In this document: positions 47,501-56,492 of the stretch, in pieces
How the letters are laid out: each line of letters opens with the position of its first letter
Numbering within the stretch: the stretch's first letter is position 1
DNA from: Nematostella vectensis
Taxonomy: Eukaryota; Cnidaria; Anthozoa; Actiniaria; Edwardsiidae
Length of the DNA stretch: 64,000 bases
Assembly: GCF_932526225.1 (NCBI RefSeq)
Contig: NC_064042.1
Coordinates: 11,357,040 to 11,421,039 of the forward strand
Direction of reading: 5' to 3'
Position numbers and translations under genes: made by a program
Notes under the pieces: model-generated
Database searches by the model: none
Told to the model about the DNA's origin: nothing
The model's input: the letters and a program-made list of their open reading frames with translations, nothing else

Positions 47501-50500
47501 GAGCTAGAAGGCAAACGTTGTTTCGCCCAGGCATGGAAATCGGCGGAAGTTATCCCAAATCTGAAGGCTGGTGATCCTGATGATCCTGAGAATACCCGTC
47601 CCATCTCCCTTTTGCAGATAATGTCAAAAGTGTGCGAAAGAGCCGCCCACTCGCAGTTTATCGAGTTCTTAGAGAAAAATGAAAAAAATTACCTGGGTTG
47701 CAAAGTGGAAAAAGAAAACTACACTCCACCGAAACAGCACTCCTACACTATACGGACCTGCTCCTTAAGAACATAGACCGAAAACTGATCACGCTGCTTG
47801 ACATGTCAATGGCATTTGACTGTGTTAGACACAAACTTCGCCGTTTGGGTGTGTCTCTGTCGGCCCTGGACTGGTTTGAAAGCTACATTTCATCACCAAT
47901 CCGACCCTATTCCTCTCACAGGGCCCTCTATCCTGGGCCCTGTACTATTTACACTATATGCGAGTGATTTACCCCCGGCACCCAAAAGATGTACGGTCCT
48001 TGGCTACGTGGACGTCACCAAACTTTAGCTGGCGCTACCCCCATGCGATGCCAGTGGGGCTGTTTCTGTTTTCAACGACGATCTTCGAGAGGTTGCTAAG
48101 TGGTGCTCAACAAACTCTCTACTCCTAAACCCGGACAAAACCAAGGTGCTAGTAGTAGGAGTTCCCCAGCTCATAAAATCACTATCGTTGCCCCTGATAA
48201 CTCTGTTGGGCAAAACTATCAAGCCCTCAACTGTGGCTAAAGACCTTTGAGTTTGGGTTGACAGTGCAGTAACTTACAATGAACATATTACTCATCTGTC
48301 TTCTACTTGTCTGTACAATTTATGTCGTATAAAAAGGGTTGAGCATTTACTCGATAGGAAAATTTTAATTTGAATGCCCATATTTTAGCCTACTCTTCTA
48401 TTGTTCTACTGTTTGGAGCAACACTTCACAGAAGAACATTGATAAATCTCAGCGCATCCAAAACTTTGCATGTAAAATAGTGTTAGGGCTAAAGAAGTAC
48501 GATCATGTATCAGCTGGACGCAAGTCGCTAGGCTGGCTTAGTGTCCCAAACCAGCTATTCGTACATATTATTAACATGGTACACAAATGTAGAATCTCGC
48601 TTGCCCCACCCTCCTTGTGTAGCCTTTTCTGTAACAGATTAAGTGTCTCTGGACGCAGGACTAGAAATCATCTGTCCCTAGATCTACCAAAATGTAGATT
48701 AAAAACAGGACAGCGTTCCTTCGCTTTTCGTGGCGCAAAGTTATATAACTCTATCCCAGACGATTTCGAGAACATCAAAGAGATAAGACAGTTCAAAAAA
48801 AGTGTGAAAAAACACTTTGCAGAAATCAAAGCACGTTGTAAATAGTTATTATCTTGTTTGTAATTAATTTTTTTCCTTTCTTTTTTTCTATTTGTTCAGT
48901 TTTTGCTATGTCTGTTTTTGTAATATTGATGCAGAATATCCCTGCATAAGGGAGCTTCAATAAAATGTATGTATGTATGTAAAGAGGATGTCCTAAACAA
49001 ACTCCATGCAGCACATCAAGGCGCTGAAAAGACAAAGCTACGAGCAAGAACATCAGTATTCTGGAGAAAGATTAATGAAGACATCGCATCAATCACCAAA
49101 TCGTGCCTTGTGTGTCAAGAGTCCCAGGCGACGCAATGCAAAGAGCCACTGATACAGACAGAGATGCCACCGCGGCCATGGCACCAAGACGACTCAGAAT
49201 ACTCTGTTATGATTGCTCACCTCTGTAGATTAAGAAAAAGCTGTCTATTCTGCCCCTCCCTCCGCTTCGCATGCGCTCACCTCTGTAGATTAAGAAAAAG
49301 CTGTCTATTCTGCCCCTCCCTCCGCTTCGCATGCGCTCACCTCTGTAGATTAAGAAAAAGCTGTCTATTCTGCCCCTCCTTCCGCTTCGCATGCGCTCAC
49401 CTCTGTAGATTAAGAAAAACCTGTCTATTCTGCCCCTCCCTCCGCTTCGCATGCGCTCACCTCTGTAGATTAAGAAAAAGCTGTCTATTCTGCCCCTCCC
49501 TCCGCTTCGCATGCGCTCACCTCTGTAACGTAAGAAGTAGCTGTCTATTCTGCTCCACACTAGTCCTAGTCTCACTCCGCGAGTCCTCAAAATCAGTCGA
49601 GACATTCTTTGTGCTGCTGACGACGCTAAGAATACTAAACAGTGAAGTTTCCTGGGTTCGAATACCGGTCTGACCAGTTAGTAAACCTGTCTCAGTGCGG
49701 AAACCAGTTTCACCTTTTTTAGCCAAGGCGGTGATTTCATTAGATTCCAAAGCATCTTGTTCTTTCTTCTTTTTTTCTTCATAAGTTTTACGCAGAAACT
49801 CTTTGCTAAAACCGTTCTTGTTAAGAAGGAGTCTCGTTTCGAAGTCCGTATTTATTATATGTATTGGGGATTCAATATCTTCTAACTCGTCGCCAACAGA
49901 AAGGAGCTCATTGTCTTTCAGATTCTCCTCATTTTTCTGCTCAATAAGCGACCCCTTCAAGTTTTTATTCGAGCGATTGATGTCTTTTAAAGACAGGTTA
50001 CTATTTATGCTATATTTTCGGTCCGTCCCCTTTTCCTCGTTCTGCGTGAGGCTGTCATCTGAAGGCGAGTCGGAAGTGTTCGTGCGAGTGTTCCGGTGAA
50101 TAAACATACCTTTTTGAGTGTCTTCCTGTTGGATGTAAACATATGGAAAAGGGGGTTAGGTGGCTTAGTTCATTAATGCAACACCATAGACAGAGAATTT
50201 TAGAATCTGGAATATTTTCTTACTTGGATGTAGTTAAAAAGGTTCTCCTCTGGTATAGCCTCTGCAATGTTGTCTTTCCATGTATGTTTGGTATAGAAGA
50301 GAACATGGCATGCGGCCAATACAGACAGACCTTCATCGTTAAGTTTATTCACATCTGCACCATTGTCTAGCAGACAGTTGATGACGTCACGGTGACAATT
50401 AACCTATCAGAACAATGACAGGAATATATGCTTAACATAACCTAGCTATTTGGATAATTTAGATTTGAATACCCCTCAATACCCCCTGAGCTGGTAAAAG

Positions 50501-53500
50501 TTAATCTTGATAGGTATTTCTCCTTTCTTATCCCCAGAGAACCCATTCCATTCATGCAGCTTCCAGACTATGTACTGAGAGTCTGTTCAAAGTTCTACTT
50601 GAATGACTGCCGTCCACATTCAGACTTGTTTGCAGGGTATATTTGCACCACCCCGCCCAACCCCCCCCCCCCACCCCCCTTGGCACTCAAATTTGGGTCA
50701 TTCCTTGCATTTCCATGATACCTATGGCTGTCCACCCCCCACCCCCCATTACCCATGCTTTCACATACCCAAAGAAAATGCTTAACCAGAGGCAAAGTGT
50801 ATGCAAGGCCATCAAACCTGATATTCTTGGTAAAATCTGGCCAATTTGTAAACAAGAGCTGTGAGTTCAAACTTACCATGTGCAGTAATATATATCATGT
50901 TAAAAAAGTACAAAATTAATTGATACTTCAATAAGAATTGATCCGTTGATGGTCAGGGAGGAGGAGAGGGGGATGAGAAACCCCCTAGCTATGTCCTGCT
51001 CATGTTTCAATACTTACAGCTGCAGCAAGAAGTGCAGTATACCCAGTCTTGTCAGCGACGTCAACATGCACATGACCCTCTTGAAGTAACCTACTGACTG
51101 TTATGCCATCACCTGCTGAAGCTGCCTGCAAAAGCTCTTCCGATCCACATTCCAGAGGTCCCTTACCCCCTCTGTTCCCTCTAATACCATCAAGGATGTC
51201 CAAATATGGAAAGGAGTTTGGGATCAGGGCCTTGGCTCCAGTATTGTTCTCTGAGTCAAGAACTGAGGGAGTTTTCCGGATGCTTTCCCAGGCAGAGTTA
51301 GCCCGTCTGACTTTTCCAGATATGTTATCACCAGCGTTTACATTGTACTCTGTAAAGTGTTGAAAGAGGAATGCACTTTCCATGACAGAGCAAAGCTTAA
51401 TAAGTCTTTCACCAGACCATAACCCCACATCTTCCCTCTTGTCAGTGTATGTCATGATCCCTGGGCCAAAGCGCTCGTCTTGCTTGTAGATACCCTACAA
51501 TAGATTGTGGTTTTAGACACTCTATCTGCATCACAATCAAAACCACACGGTTGACTTGATAATTGGGATAAATGCCCCCAACAATTCCCAATAATTATCA
51601 CCGGCCCGTAGACAGGGTGAGTTCGGGGGTTTGGAAGAACCCCCACTTGAATGGAAGGTTTGCCCTAAATAAGTACATCTTTAAGGTAGTATGAGCTACC
51701 TAAAGAGAAAAATGGTACACTAAACAAATCCCCCGTGTCTCTGTCAGTCATAATTTTGTCATCCTAGCATAAATTTCTGATAGAAAACTGATGCAATTTC
51801 ATTTTCATTGAATTGTTTAATATGTTATTTTTAAAGACTTCTTTACATCATTTATTGTCTTTCAATATGGAATATGAAGCAATAAGAACGATGTGCCTGA
51901 CTCTGTGGCTCTGTGAAACAAATGTTTGTTTTGATTTATTTGTGGAGTCCCAGCAATGGTAACATACCTGAAATACATTGCCGCTAGCAAATTTAAAGGT
52001 GCCAAATCCCTCCTTTTTGTCATTTTGAAAATGTCCTTCAAAAGTTGTACCATCAGGCCATGTGTACACACCACTACCATGCTTGTGGTCACGATGAAAC
52101 TGCCCCTTGTAAGTCTGAGAAAAAATAGTATAGAAGTATGAATTAGTATTACTAGTATAAATCAAGCCAACGTTGTCTTTTTCAAATGTGTTATTCCATA
52201 ATAAAACATACCTTCTCAAAGAAGGAATTTTTTGGACAAAACAAATACACAGGAAATTAGTTCCTGGAAATTGGGATTTAAAGACACCACCATCCATCCA
52301 TTAGAGAAATACCTAAACCAAGGTACATGACTGAGGTGAATGCAGGAGTTGTACACAACCCCCCCCCCCCCCCTCCCCCGCCCTACTCCTCTCCTTATTG
52401 CACAAAGGATTACCAGATTTTACACCTTTTTAATCATTTATCTTATCTTTGGTTGCCCCTCCCCCCCTCCCCCCTCTCTGCAAATCTTGTCAATGCTATT
52501 GATTTACTGAAATTCAGTGAAGATTTTTGTTTTGATCTGCAGCATGGAATTTAAGATGACTAGCTTGAATTACCATAATCTTACAGAATTTTAACAAGCC
52601 ATTGGATCTCAAGCATTGTTAATTTGAGAAGCTGACGTGAAGGAAACAAACTGGCAGAATAAAAACAATGCCTAGATTTAGGTTCCAGGGAGTTTTAGGA
52701 AGAACGCAAAAAAGAAGCTTTCAGCACATCCATTAGCACTATTATTCCTCAATGGGACCGTGTTTTGAAAAGCTTATTCCTGATTAGTCGCCCATGAAAC
52801 CCTAACTCCATAAACACCTTTTTCCTCGCACCTACAGCCTGGCCAATATTGCAATATACTACTAAAAATAGGCCCAAGGCACAGGAATTCAAACAAAATA
52901 ACCCTTATTTATTCACGAAACAGCGAAATGTTGGCAGGCTTTGTATTGATACAGATGTGCCGTGGTGTGAATCTTTGCTTGTGGTACAGTGGTACCTCTA
53001 CGGGATGTTTAAGACATCACGATAGATTGGCGAGCTTTCGATACAATAAGGCTGAAATAATAGAAGAAGAGCATAGTACATTGATTCCATAGTACATACT
53101 CAGTATAGTGTTATGTACTTAGAGCTTTCTGAGGCGCACTTGAAAATAACAACTCAGTCAATTGTATCAAAAGCGCGCGCTACTAATGGCGCGAAAAAAC
53201 TTTCAAATATCGGTAGGGTTCCACACGTTCTAGGAGCAATTAGTTTTGTTCTAGAATAACTAAGTTAATTGCTACTTTACCTCATGATCTGGGAACGTGA
53301 TTTGGCCGAATCCATGCCTTAAATCCCGAATAAACTCCCCGTTGTATACAGCCCCATCTGACCAATACTGCTTGCCTTTCCCGTGTCTTTTATTATCTGT
53401 GTATTCCCCGTCGTAGCAAGCGCCATTTGGCCACTTGAATACCCCTTTACCAGTCTTCTTATTCCCTTGAAGTCCTCCGTGATAAACTGCTCCGCTTTTA

Positions 53501-53592
53501 TACTCTCTACGATACTGACTCGTACTTAGTTTGAGCAGTTGTGTAGAGTGAGACGAAAGCCTCGACTTGCCGGAGCCCGACTTTTCTGACAT
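38549..53592 (-). CDS. ANKMY1: ANKMY1 ortholog: MORN repeats, ankyrin repeats and MYND zinc finger
   Basis: Fourteen exons: 53592-53281, 52114-51968, 51494-51018, 50403-50224, 50125-49521, 43963-43792, 43582-43400, 43030-42923, 41952-41821, 41386-41279, 40465-40294, 39881-39643, 39440-39080 and 38790-38549. They close in phase to 1145 residues (human about 940). Exons 1-3 encode about six MORN repeats (such as GKGVFKWPNGACYDGEY). Exons 3-9 carry ankyrin repeats (TGYTALLAAA, DNGADVNKLNDEG, APLHIAVALP, GRTPLHIACC, LLEYGANPD). Exon 13 encodes the MYND finger (CYECGRS...CTRCKEVFYCSKSCKLKAW...HREEC). The tail is Lys/Ser/Thr-rich. Exon 5 is a long, charged, low-complexity insertion. The architecture matches ANKMY1 in order; the family's cell function is poorly known. 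Intron 5 (5.5 kb) holds a gypsy/LINE composite. Introns 5 and 8 hold splice-site minisatellites. Confidence 0.93.
40769..41070 (+). mobile_element. tRNA-derived SINE in ANKMY1 intron 10
   Basis: A GGGTGGCCTAGTGTGTTAGC segment with a pol III A box is followed by a perfect B box, GGTTCGAATCC (40818-40828), in tRNA-like spacing. It continues into a non-tRNA body (CTAAACCGGAGGTCCCGTCT, CAATAAACCCTCTGGCAGTG). It lies antisense to ANKMY1. The 3' end is uncertain. Confidence 0.8.
41940..42352 (-). repeat. 33-bp minisatellite, 13 copies, on the ANKMY1 exon 9 splice acceptor
   Basis: On the minus strand each unit reads TATTATTGTGTACA(G/T)GCAGTAGACGCGCTTTTG with small variation. The last unit runs directly into exon 9 (starts 41952: GCA GTA GAC GCG CTT TTG GAG). 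Four of 13 units have TACAGGCAG, which keeps the in-frame AG acceptor. The other nine have TACATGCAG, which moves the nearest AG four bases downstream into a TAG frame. The unit is 11 codons with no stop, so the array is an open 11-residue repeat (YYCVHAVDALL) in frame with the exon. Confidence 0.95.
42364..42732. mobile_element. MITE inserted into the intron 8 minisatellite
   Basis: A 369-bp element with inverted ends AGGGACCTTAAGCAAAGACGA and, from the right, AGGGACCTTAAGCAAGGACGA. A truncated relative is at 19622-19878. It lies between the 33-bp array and the related 47-bp array, so it probably split one continuous array. The target duplication is not clear. Confidence 0.85.
42736..42895 (-). 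repeat. 47-bp minisatellite, just over 3 copies, beside the exon 8 donor
   Basis: The unit equals the 33-bp unit plus a 14-bp insertion (GCGCGTCACAGATA on the plus strand). It stops about 30 bp before the exon 8 donor at 42922. Together with the 33-bp array and the MITE, it makes up nearly the whole of intron 8. Confidence 0.9.
44232..44392 (+). repeat. 5' LTR of the gypsy element (161 bp)
   Basis: TG...CA termini lie inside a perfect 9-bp inverted repeat. An AT-rich 3' part (AAATACTAAAATAAAATC) and the primer-binding-like sequence directly after its end support the call. It is short for an LTR but within the known range. Confidence 0.75.
44530..45290 (+). pseudogene. gag remnant of the gypsy element
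   Basis: The start ATG at 44530 opens a MNWEAKDATDEFKRFKQYC-like segment typical of gypsy gag proteins from invertebrates. The frame is then lost around 44780-44960. A zinc-knuckle-like remnant (YCSKPNHWSKVCR) follows near 45003-45050 and a Gln/Asn-rich stretch after it. Not functional. Confidence 0.75.
45470..47385 (+). pseudogene. pol remnant: protease, reverse transcriptase, RNase H
   Basis: An aspartic protease active site, LDTGAQANI, lies near 45485-45515, with the GLP flap-end region near 45735. RT segments include RKPNARLRICLDPKDLN (near 46110), YILDAESGYWNV, KRMPFGL and the catalytic GIADDIVVFG near 46410. RNase H/tether sequence follows, with DASMKGLGA, HSDHKPLE (near 47024) and YVPGILMVIADALSRL. 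In-frame stops near 46045, 46615, 46842 and 47003 show it is dead. Confidence 0.9.
47463..48980 (+). mobile_element. 5'-truncated non-LTR retrotransposon nested in the gypsy element
   Basis: RT sequence of LINE type (WKSAEVIPNLKAG, ENTRPISLL, LLDMSMAFDCVRH, LNPDKTKVLVVG) is followed by the typical C-terminal region (a 121-codon open stretch at 48480-48845 with LNRTR-like RLSVSGRRTRNH and FRGAKLYNSIP). It ends in AATAAAATGTATGTATGTATGT, a short-repeat tail rather than poly(A), as in CR1/L2-like groups. Gypsy integrase coding resumes directly after it. AAGA at both edges may be a short target duplication. Confidence 0.85.
48981..49200 (+). pseudogene. Gypsy integrase N-terminal fragment
   Basis: An HHCC zinc-binding segment (HAAHQGAEKT... 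CLVCQE) follows the LINE in the frame that continued before the insertion. Coding similarity is lost after an EMPPRPWHQ motif, 15-20 bp before the minisatellite. The integrase catalytic core is absent. Confidence 0.8.
49215..49520 (-). repeat. 60-bp minisatellite, 5 extra copies of the ANKMY1 exon 5 donor
   Basis: On the minus strand the exon 5 end is ACTTCTTACGTTACAGAG|GTGAGCGC. Five further units of exactly 60 bp follow in the intron, each with TTTTCTTAATCTACAGAG|GTGAGCGCATGCGAAGC. The junction GTGAGC is at 49515, 49455, 49395, 49335, 49275 and 49215. The unit is 20 codons and stays open on the minus strand. The array ends where the gypsy remnant begins. Confidence 0.95.
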
Positions 53593-55544
53593 TTCACGAA
53601 ATCACAAAGCTAACTCTTACGGAGTAATATTTAGGCCATAAAAAATAATATATCTTGAAAAGTATTACTAAATGTGATTCCCCTTTGTCTTAAGCATCCT
53701 TGGGAATGTTGGATTTCGGTAGCACCATCTGTGTATCGAAGAAGAGATAAAATTTTGGTGCCAAATCAGAGCGCTTCCCTATGAGCGTTGTCAAGCAACC
53801 GTATGCAAATCACAGGATTCGGTTGAGTGGCTTCGTTGCCCTTTTGACCGGATGGAGTTATTCGCTTTTTAGAAAGTCATTTCCGGTGTACTGTATTTTA
53901 GTAAGGAGTTTTTCTTAAAACAGAAAAAAAGGAGACTGATTTATTACTGGCTATTCTGCAAAAAATATCGGTACTATTTTAAAGACGAAAATTATTCTCA
54001 AATTTAGGTCCTAGTGTATTCCTGCCAATAACAGATTTTGAATGGCCAACAAGTCTATTACTGAAACTATACGTGCCATAACCTTTTTTTACGAGATAAA
54101 GCGAGAGTCCATAATCACAGAAGTAACTCAAGATAATTCCTGCAACGATCTGGAAAGAATTGGCTTTAGCTTTTCTGGCTCAGATACAACCCTTTTGTTC
54201 ATTTATTTGGAATAAATGAATCATTATTGAATCAAATTGAGTTGGATATTACTGTTATTACAAATAGACCATTTAAAAGAATGCAGCATAATTAAATAGA
54301 AAAGAGCTGTCGACAAGTACAAATTCACCAATTAATTTATTTGGTTTATGGTGGTTTTAAATATACTTAAAAATATATCAAATATTGAAAATAATTAATA
54401 TTTTGCTTTCATAACACAAAATGACAAGCCATTCATTCACTCTAAGCAAATTTCCAAATAAATTTTGTAATTTGTAAGCGACCACCCTTGGGAACTGAAA
54501 ATTGTGGTTGTTAAAGGAGTTGGTGGCTTAGGGAGTGTTCGTTATTTATTGGCGAGGGGGGTCGGTATTCAGCGCCACTCTACTTGAGTTTTCTGTACAA
54601 CCCCCTCCTTCTCTTTAAGAATCCACAAAACTACATTTATAACACGAAATATAGATACATATAAACAAATCATGCATTAAAACACAACCAAGAAATAATA
54701 TTTCTTATTGTAATAAGTCAAATGTGGCCTTGTGGCGTTTTGAAGCAGTATAGAATATGTATCTATACCTATATCTATCTTTGCATGCCATATCACTAGT
54801 CCATATCATGCAGGACAATTTTATATTTTACTGCATGGGACTGTACTAATAAAAGATAAAATCGTCTTGTGCCCTTGGTCTGATAGATCTCCCAGATCTG
54901 GTACTCTCGGGGGTGTCCAAAGGAAAGGTATCTGAGTAAGACTTTTTACACATTCACATTATCTAATAAACTGCCATACTAGATTTCTAGTATATTTCAC
55001 AAATGCATTTCAGTTGTTGCTTTTCTATTGATCCTATAGATCAAGCTTAAATAAACTGCTACCAACTCAAGTAATAAATATTGTTGAATTTGTCATTTGT
55101 GGGAAAGTGTTCATGTAAATGTGTAACTATTTAAAAAGTAAATATGTTATTGGCAACGCTAGGAAACAGCTTTTCTTGCATTTTCTTGATTGATCATTTC
55201 AATTATAATAAATAAAAATGTTTCCTGCCTCCCTTCAACCACATGAAAACTTTTATGACCCCCCCCCCCCCCATCGACATACCCAAAACTTTTTTAGCCC
55301 CCCTATGTGGGAAGTGACCCCCCCCCCCCCCCCCCTCGGCCATAATTAATGAACACTCCCTTACAAGAGATACAAAAGAAAAACTTTGCTGGTGGTTTGA
55401 AACTGTGGTCGTTAACAGAGCTGGTCATTTAAAAAAGTGCACTTCAAGTGCTTTTTATCTTACTTTACCATATTTCAGTGGATGATTAATATGAGATTTG
55501 TAAAAAAGGCCTGCTCACAAAGTGAAACTTTTTACATCCTTGTG
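53593..55544. other. Intergenic between ANKMY1 and the CCDC160-like gene
   Basis: The ANKMY1 promoter side is followed by AT-rich DNA, the inverted-repeat element at 54531-55360 and a short 3' flank of the CCDC160-like gene. Flanks of the element share GAACTG/GAAACTGTGGT(T/C)GTTAA motifs, so the insertion target may itself be a repeat. Confidence 0.5.
54531..55360. mobile_element. PIF/Harbinger-like non-autonomous element
   Basis: The left end GGGAGTGTTCGTTATTTATT and the right end, read inward as GGGAGTGTTCATTAATTATG, form inverted repeats. Both are followed inward by GGC(G/C)AGGGGGG. A TTA trinucleotide flanks both sides (54528-54530 and 55361-55363), the normal Harbinger target duplication. 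The 830-bp interior has poly-C tracts and no transposase. Confidence 0.85.
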
Positions 55545-56492
55545 TTATAAGTAATCAATATCGACTATACTGATAACATTGGGACATTTACTGTCAAAAG
55601 CATCAGTATTACTTGCATGCTGATTGGCAAAATGTGTCCTTAGGTGCTCCAGTGCCCTCTTGCTTAAGCTATGTTCATCTTTCTCTTTCCATAACTGCTC
55701 CTTTAACAGACCAATCTCTCTTATCCAAGAGTTCTTCTCCAATTGATATTGTTCTGTCAACATAAATTCATGATGCTGTAGTGCTGATTCATGTTCCTCC
55801 CTAGCTCTTGCCAACTGTCCCTTGAGATCTTCACAGGTCAATTTCTCTCGATTAAGCTCAGATTTTATTTGCTTTCGCTCTTCCGTCCATTCTGACATTT
55901 GTTGTTTTAGCTCTTTTATATCCCCATAGGCAATTTTTAACTTAGTATGGTATTCTTTCAAGTCTCCTTTCATTGCCTTACAACTGATCTTAACTCTTTT
56001 ATATCGCTTTTTAAGCTCACACCACTTAGACTGTAAGACCTCTAAAGAATCTGTAGCAGCTCTCTTATTGTCTTTCGTTTTTCTCAGTTGTTCTTGAAGA
56101 CTTTCTACCATAGCAACTAAGTAAAGGTTTTGTAGTTTTACTTTCTGTACAAATTTTCTTAGCGTTCTTAACTCTTTATCGCTCCAAATACATTCCTCTG
56201 ACTTTTCTTCAACGTGAGATTCGTGCCTCTGTTCTATCTGTGTTTCATTTTCTGAACACTTTTCTTCTATTAATCCACGGCTCAGATTTCCACTCTCAAT
56301 GCCGAGTCCAATTTTACCATCAACACTTTCTTCGCATATTTCAAGTTCCCTGAAAACTCTTGCGTAGTACTCTGAAACATCTATATTACTAAGTTTAGGC
56401 GGTTCAAAATCCACATGTTTCTCTTGTATATCTGCGACGGTTTCGTAGCTAAATTTTGGAGGAAAGAGCTCAGCAACCCAGTGTGCCGCCAT
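55545..56492 (-). CDS. CCDC160: Coiled-coil protein, CCDC160-like, intronless
   Basis: A single open frame. I chose the ATG at 56492 because the product then begins MAAHWVAELFPPKFS, which parallels the short conserved HW...F.P.FS start of CCDC160, and because it lies in AAAATGGCGGC, a good initiation context. The upstream ATG at 56711 would add 73 poorly conserved residues. The protein is 315 residues (human about 325). The N-terminal third is acidic and disordered. From about residue 100 onward, heptad-rich Glu/Lys/Leu sequence forms a long coiled coil, and the C-terminal SKRALEHLRTHFA matches the family end. Function is unknown in the family. Assignment rests on the two ends and length, so moderate confidence. 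Confidence 0.75.
   Translation of the reverse strand: MAAHWVAELFPPKFSYETVADIQEKHVDFEPPKLSNIDVSEYYARVFRELEICEESVDGKIGLGIESGNLSRGLIEEKCSENETQIEQRHESHVEEKSEECIWSDKELRTLRKFVQKVKLQNLYLVAMVESLQEQLRKTKDNKRAATDSLEVLQSKWCELKKRYKRVKISCKAMKGDLKEYHTKLKIAYGDIKELKQQMSEWTEERKQIKSELNREKLTCEDLKGQLARAREEHESALQHHEFMLTEQYQLEKNSWIREIGLLKEQLWKEKDEHSLSKRALEHLRTHFANQHASNTDAFDSKCPNVISIVDIDYL

Larger units (their letters stand above)
44232..49207 (+). mobile_element. Degenerate Ty3/gypsy LTR retrotransposon, antisense in ANKMY1 intron 5
   Basis: A 161-bp LTR (44232-44392) has perfect 9-bp inverted ends, TGTAATGAT...ATCATTACA. TGGTGGCAAGAAGTGGG follows at once, in the usual primer-binding-site position. Then come decayed gag, protease, reverse transcriptase, RNase H and the start of integrase, in gypsy order. 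Many stops and frameshifts are present. A LINE fragment interrupts it at about 47463-48980. The 3' end is lost: recognisable integrase stops near 49190, just before the 60-bp minisatellite begins at 49215. No 3' LTR was found. Confidence 0.9.

Noticed and set aside
48480-48845. Independent 121-residue gene
   Set aside because: It is the C-terminal part of the nested LINE reverse-transcriptase ORF.
49207-49605. Arg/Gly-rich repeat ORF as a separate gene
   Set aside because: It is ANKMY1 exon 5 read in a second frame plus its minisatellite.
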